From: Chthoniobacter sp.
GTDB taxonomy: Bacteria; Verrucomicrobiota; Verrucomicrobiia; Chthoniobacterales; Chthoniobacteraceae
Direction: 5' to 3'
NCBI GenBank assembly: GCA_025352865.1
Contig: JANXSB010000385.1
Coordinates: forward strand, 1-16,954
DNA length: 16,954 nt
Shown: in pieces, positions 15,301 to 16,954 of the stretch
Numbering within the stretch: position 1 is the first letter of the stretch
Layout of the letters: each line of letters begins with the position of its first letter
Made by a program: the position numbers and the translations under genes
Notes under the pieces: generated by a model
Told to the model about the DNA's origin: nothing
Seen by the model: only the letters and a program-made list of their open reading frames with translations
The model's database searches: none

Positions 15301-16193
15301 AACGTCACCGGAGCCGCCAGCACGCCTGCCCCGATGATTTTTGAAATCGCCCCATTCGCCGCGACCGACACCAACTCCGCGCCGCTCAACACAAACACCG
15401 CACCCTTTTCCCCCGTCACAACAGCCCTCGGCTGCGACACCGCGACCTCGCGCAACACCGCGCCTGTCGTCGGCTCCAGCCATCGCAACACGCCGTGCTC
15501 GCGATACGCCACGACGAGCTTGTCGCCATCCGCGCCGAGCTTGATTCCGTAGCTGCTCACCGCGTCGTCGCAGCCGGGGCGCGTGTCGCCGGGCCACAGC
15601 AAATCGAGCGGCTTGCCGTCGTCGCGTCCTGTCGCCGCATCCACGCGCTGGAGTTCCGCATTCCAACCGAGCACGAAAAGTTTTCCTCCCATCTCCACCA
15701 TGTCCACCGGCCCTTTTGTCTGCCACCCGCGCGTCCACAGCACCGGCCCGTTTTCCGAGCCGAGCTTCATCAAAACCGGCGGCCCCTCGGAATTGCGGCT
15801 GCCGTGATACAACGTCCCGCCCGCGCCCACGACCACCGACGACGGCCCCTGATGACTCCCCACCGTCCACACCCACGGCTCCGCCGCATTGATGGGCGTC
15901 TGCCCCACGACCGCGACGTAATCCGCCTCCAACCCATCATTCAACAGCAACCGCCATTCATAAGCGCCGACGGGCATCGCCTTGCCGAGACGATCCAGCC
16001 CATCCCAATTCAGCTCATGCTTTCCCGCCGCGTGCGACTCTCCCGCGAGCAGCGTCCGCACCTGCCGACCTTGAGCATCATAAACCGCGAGGGAAACCTT
16101 CCCCGCACGAGGCAGCGTGTAGTGGATGACTTCCGCATCTGCGACGCTCGCCGACAGCAGGAGTGAGGTGAAAATGGAGATGAGGCTTTTCAA
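12375..16193 (-). CDS. Large secreted multidomain protein (FlgD-like Ig, propeller-like, PA14, LamG/ConA-like)
   Basis: 1272 residues from a TTG at 16193, the only start giving a signal peptide (LKSLISIFTSLLLSASVADA, cleavage after residue 20). Residues 21-85 resemble a FlgD-type Ig domain (VSLAVYDAQGRQVRTLLAG, HELNWDGLDRLG). Residues about 110-780 have repeated short beta segments consistent with a beta-propeller, including an EF-hand-like DTNGNGELDADE at 526-537. A PA14-like domain lies at about 815-975 (GLAATYFRSKDF, FSVRWTGRI, SYDVKIEYA), an Ig-like linker at about 980-1065 and a LamG/concanavalin-like domain at about 1072-1272 (DGQWHHVAFVWN, FDEIRIYQRALTTDE). The frame is open upstream to the window edge, but codons before 16193 belong to the preceding gene. 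TTG overlaps that gene's TGA. It is presumably cell-surface or periplasmic and carbohydrate-binding; no catalytic motif is visible. Confidence 0.85.
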   Translation of the reverse strand: MKSLISIFTSLLLSASVADAEVIHYTLPRAGKVSLAVYDAQGRQVRTLLAGESHAAGKHELNWDGLDRLGKAMPVGAYEWRLLLNDGLEADYVAVVGQTPINAAEPWVWTVGSHQGPSSVVVGAGGTLYHGSRNSEGPPVLMKLGSENGPVLWTRGWQTKGPVDMVEMGGKLFVLGWNAELQRVDAATGRDDGKPLDLLWPGDTRPGCDDAVSSYGIKLGADGDKLVVAYREHGVLRWLEPTTGAVLREVAVSQPRAVVTGEKGAVFVLSGAELVSVAANGAISKIIGAGVLAAPVTFDFDRARREFFVGEGRADQRVRRFALDGKSLGDFGRLGGRADGAYVATDFRDVSHLRCDGAGGFYAVESDHLRRIVHVNEQGAVVKEWLGGSPFFSVTSVDASAPGELWYEASYTTMAMVALDLESGAVRVTHTYSMPESGFADGLFPAIGEFPVWRVRRHAGGTYLIHESPAALLRVDAGAGKLVPVALASHKRWDAKNFKNAAINAAMGKAALTYDDIGSDAFTWSDTNGNGELDADEFRFHNSAALMHGRYCAFDENLNVFIGFQGAKNYCYTGKRWMLFDFKGSAYAKLPNLAAAGAATPVWDWSKLELSRAMLPDDLRGTEGGAVATRHDARGGVTLAVRGEIGALTDRHGLTWPEDTIGTSCLLRALPDGTAWTVSKQKSPGRTAAAVMRHPGYFPGVAHGCIIASNRNHYGAVAWTEDGLFAGFFLDRHKNDLPDWAYEPAGRGLSGMFAGDDWECAGSVAELADGSVLWIPRASGRAAVFRVRGWENWFRASGKIELKQTPPAAVPDGAGLAATYFRSKDFAGPPVVSRVDARLWFTSGDGDKRVASWAAGPCEGVAAAEPFSVRWTGRIVAPFSEDFWFRIYNQTTDSSFIQAQWWKAGAGSARVWLNDVLIADDTRFESAPVRLIAGHSYDVKIEYASPGITKPEFALSWASNTKEWKRVPTTNLHADAAPVGPIVRVTAEKASAIFTLAAKQPKPLTVRFRQTGTDAVTTAAQVTIPAAALTASAAVSVENGPRKIELEPSADYRGDGTAGAVTIGSVLSVPDGLAAAYLLDEAAGRTIHDSIGSAHAAFEDFMNPPVPRWQPTGGIRGGAMEFAEPGLRVNLPGAKIAGDFTVAFWLRTKQRTQPVMVGTFDLTLKDGHPQINFGGWPMAAPPDTARLDDGQWHHVAFVWNQSGGKRAMQIHLDAQLAATGPGPEKGSTDRLSLGVSNQLQGKPFIGSFDEIRIYQRALTTDEVAALAQRNAR

Positions 16194-16954
16194 GGTAGTG
16201 TGAAATCGGTGAGTGCCGACGGCACATGGAAATCGGGCTTTTTCGGAGCAGGGCGCACCCAGCTCAGCCAGTTGTCGTCCGCGTCGCCGTGCGTGCGTTG
16301 CTCGCTGCCGTAAAATTCCGCGCGGAAAAGTCCGGCGAGCACCGTGGAGCTTCACGTAGTCGGCGTCAATGTAGGTGGCGAAAGTGGTGATGTGCCGCAC
16401 TCCGAGCTGGCGATACGCGGCGATGTCCGCGCGGCAGATGTCGGCTTTCCACGGGAGCTTTACCGCTGGGCGCGTCCATTTCGAGAAGAGCGAAACGTCG
16501 AGCCAGTATTCGAGCACCTGCGCCTGCTCGACGCCGAAGACAGCGAGGTTTGCCGCCAGAAAGTCGAGGTAGCCGCCGTTTGTCAGCGGATCGGGCGCGG
16601 CCCCGGCGGTCTTCGCCTCGCGCTCGCCGATGGGGTGCGCGTAGTCGCGGGCGATGGGCGCAAACTCCAGAAACACGCCCGGCTCCGGCTTCACCTGCAC
16701 GGGCGCAGCGAGCGTGTGGCTGTAGCAAATGTGCGCGAGTGTAGCCTTCGCATCGTGAGTCCGCAGCGCGCGCAAAATGTGATTTTCCACCAGCAGCGCC
16801 TGCTCGCTCCCGGAGAAATCGCGGCACTTTTCGCACCGGCACCACTGCGCGCCGTCATCGGGCCAGTAGAAATGGCGGTGCGTCGTCGGACGGAAAATCT
16901 TCGCCCACTCAATGGCCTTCGCCGCGATGATGTCGAGCGCGGCGGCGGAGTGCG
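16190..16954 (-). CDS. DUF4838-like protein, C-terminal part (N-terminus beyond right edge), apparent frameshift
   Basis: The minus-strand frame enters from the right edge reading ALDIIAAKAIEWAKIF, then YWPDDGAQWCRCEKCRDFSG, a Cys-rich segment typical of DUF4838 proteins, then VENHILRALR, LEYWLDVSLFSKW and ITTFATYIDADYVKLHG. After about 16350 this frame becomes Arg-rich, while the neighbouring frame reads VLAGLFRAEFYGSEQRTHGD, DDNWLSWVRPAPKKPDF and ends at TGA 16192-16190, overlapping the next gene's TTG. One extra base (or two missing) therefore lies at 16342-16352. DUF4838 proteins are linked to glycoside hydrolase-like folds and occur with polysaccharide-utilisation genes; activity is unproven. 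Operon with the large secreted protein is clear from the overlap. Confidence 0.75.

Noticed and set aside
12375..16790. A single 1471-residue protein spanning the whole open frame
   Set aside because: A signal peptide begins at 16193, codons just before it are Arg-rich and non-coding in character, and the upstream protein's real C-terminus is in another frame ending at 16190. It is two genes joined by a frameshift.

Overview
The window is a GC-rich bacterial chromosomal segment. Its gene content points to Verrucomicrobiota, possibly a Spartobacteria/Chthoniobacter- or Opitutus-like lineage. The clues are a Tat-exported GFO/IDH oxidoreductase, a large secreted FlgD-like/propeller/PA14/LamG protein next to a DUF4838-type protein, and GAAATCC direct repeats of a kind I associate with planctomycete and verrucomicrobial genomes. 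This placement is inference from gene types, not a database match. No tRNA, rRNA, CRISPR array or complete insertion sequence was seen.

Left part (1-5860) is housekeeping and every gene is intact. On the minus strand, read from 3523 down to 1, are two tandem divergent thymidylate-kinase-family genes, then pdhA and pdhB (pyruvate dehydrogenase E1 alpha and beta; pdhB runs off the left edge). Divergent from them by about 40 bp, on the plus strand, are cdd (cytidine deaminase) and mnmG (tRNA U34 modification). Kinases and deaminase share pyrimidine nucleotide metabolism. Two 16-bp near-perfect parS-like palindromes lie here, one just before the mnmG start codon and one inside mnmG, suggesting a ParB-loaded, origin-proximal region.

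Middle part (5873-10191) is a run of genes that are each recognisable but interrupted as read: chrA (one in-frame TGA at a Trp position), a cysteine desulfurase (two +1 shifts and one TGA), a GcvH-like lipoyl protein (-1 shift near the C-terminus) and a CobW-type G3E GTPase (-1 shift close to its end). The lesions are single-base indels and substitutions with good coding potential on both sides. They mean either a low-accuracy consensus here or recent gene decay.

Right part (10122-16954): ogt (DNA methyltransferase repair) converges on the CobW gene through a 31-bp palindrome that holds both stop codons. A Tat-exported GFO/IDH/MocA oxidoreductase follows on the plus strand. On the minus strand from the right edge come a partial DUF4838-like gene (frameshifted near its end), a 1272-residue secreted multidomain protein starting at a TTG that overlaps the preceding stop, and a short remnant of an exported protein. 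This section looks like polysaccharide or glycoside handling. Almost no gene in the window has a recognisable Shine-Dalgarno sequence.
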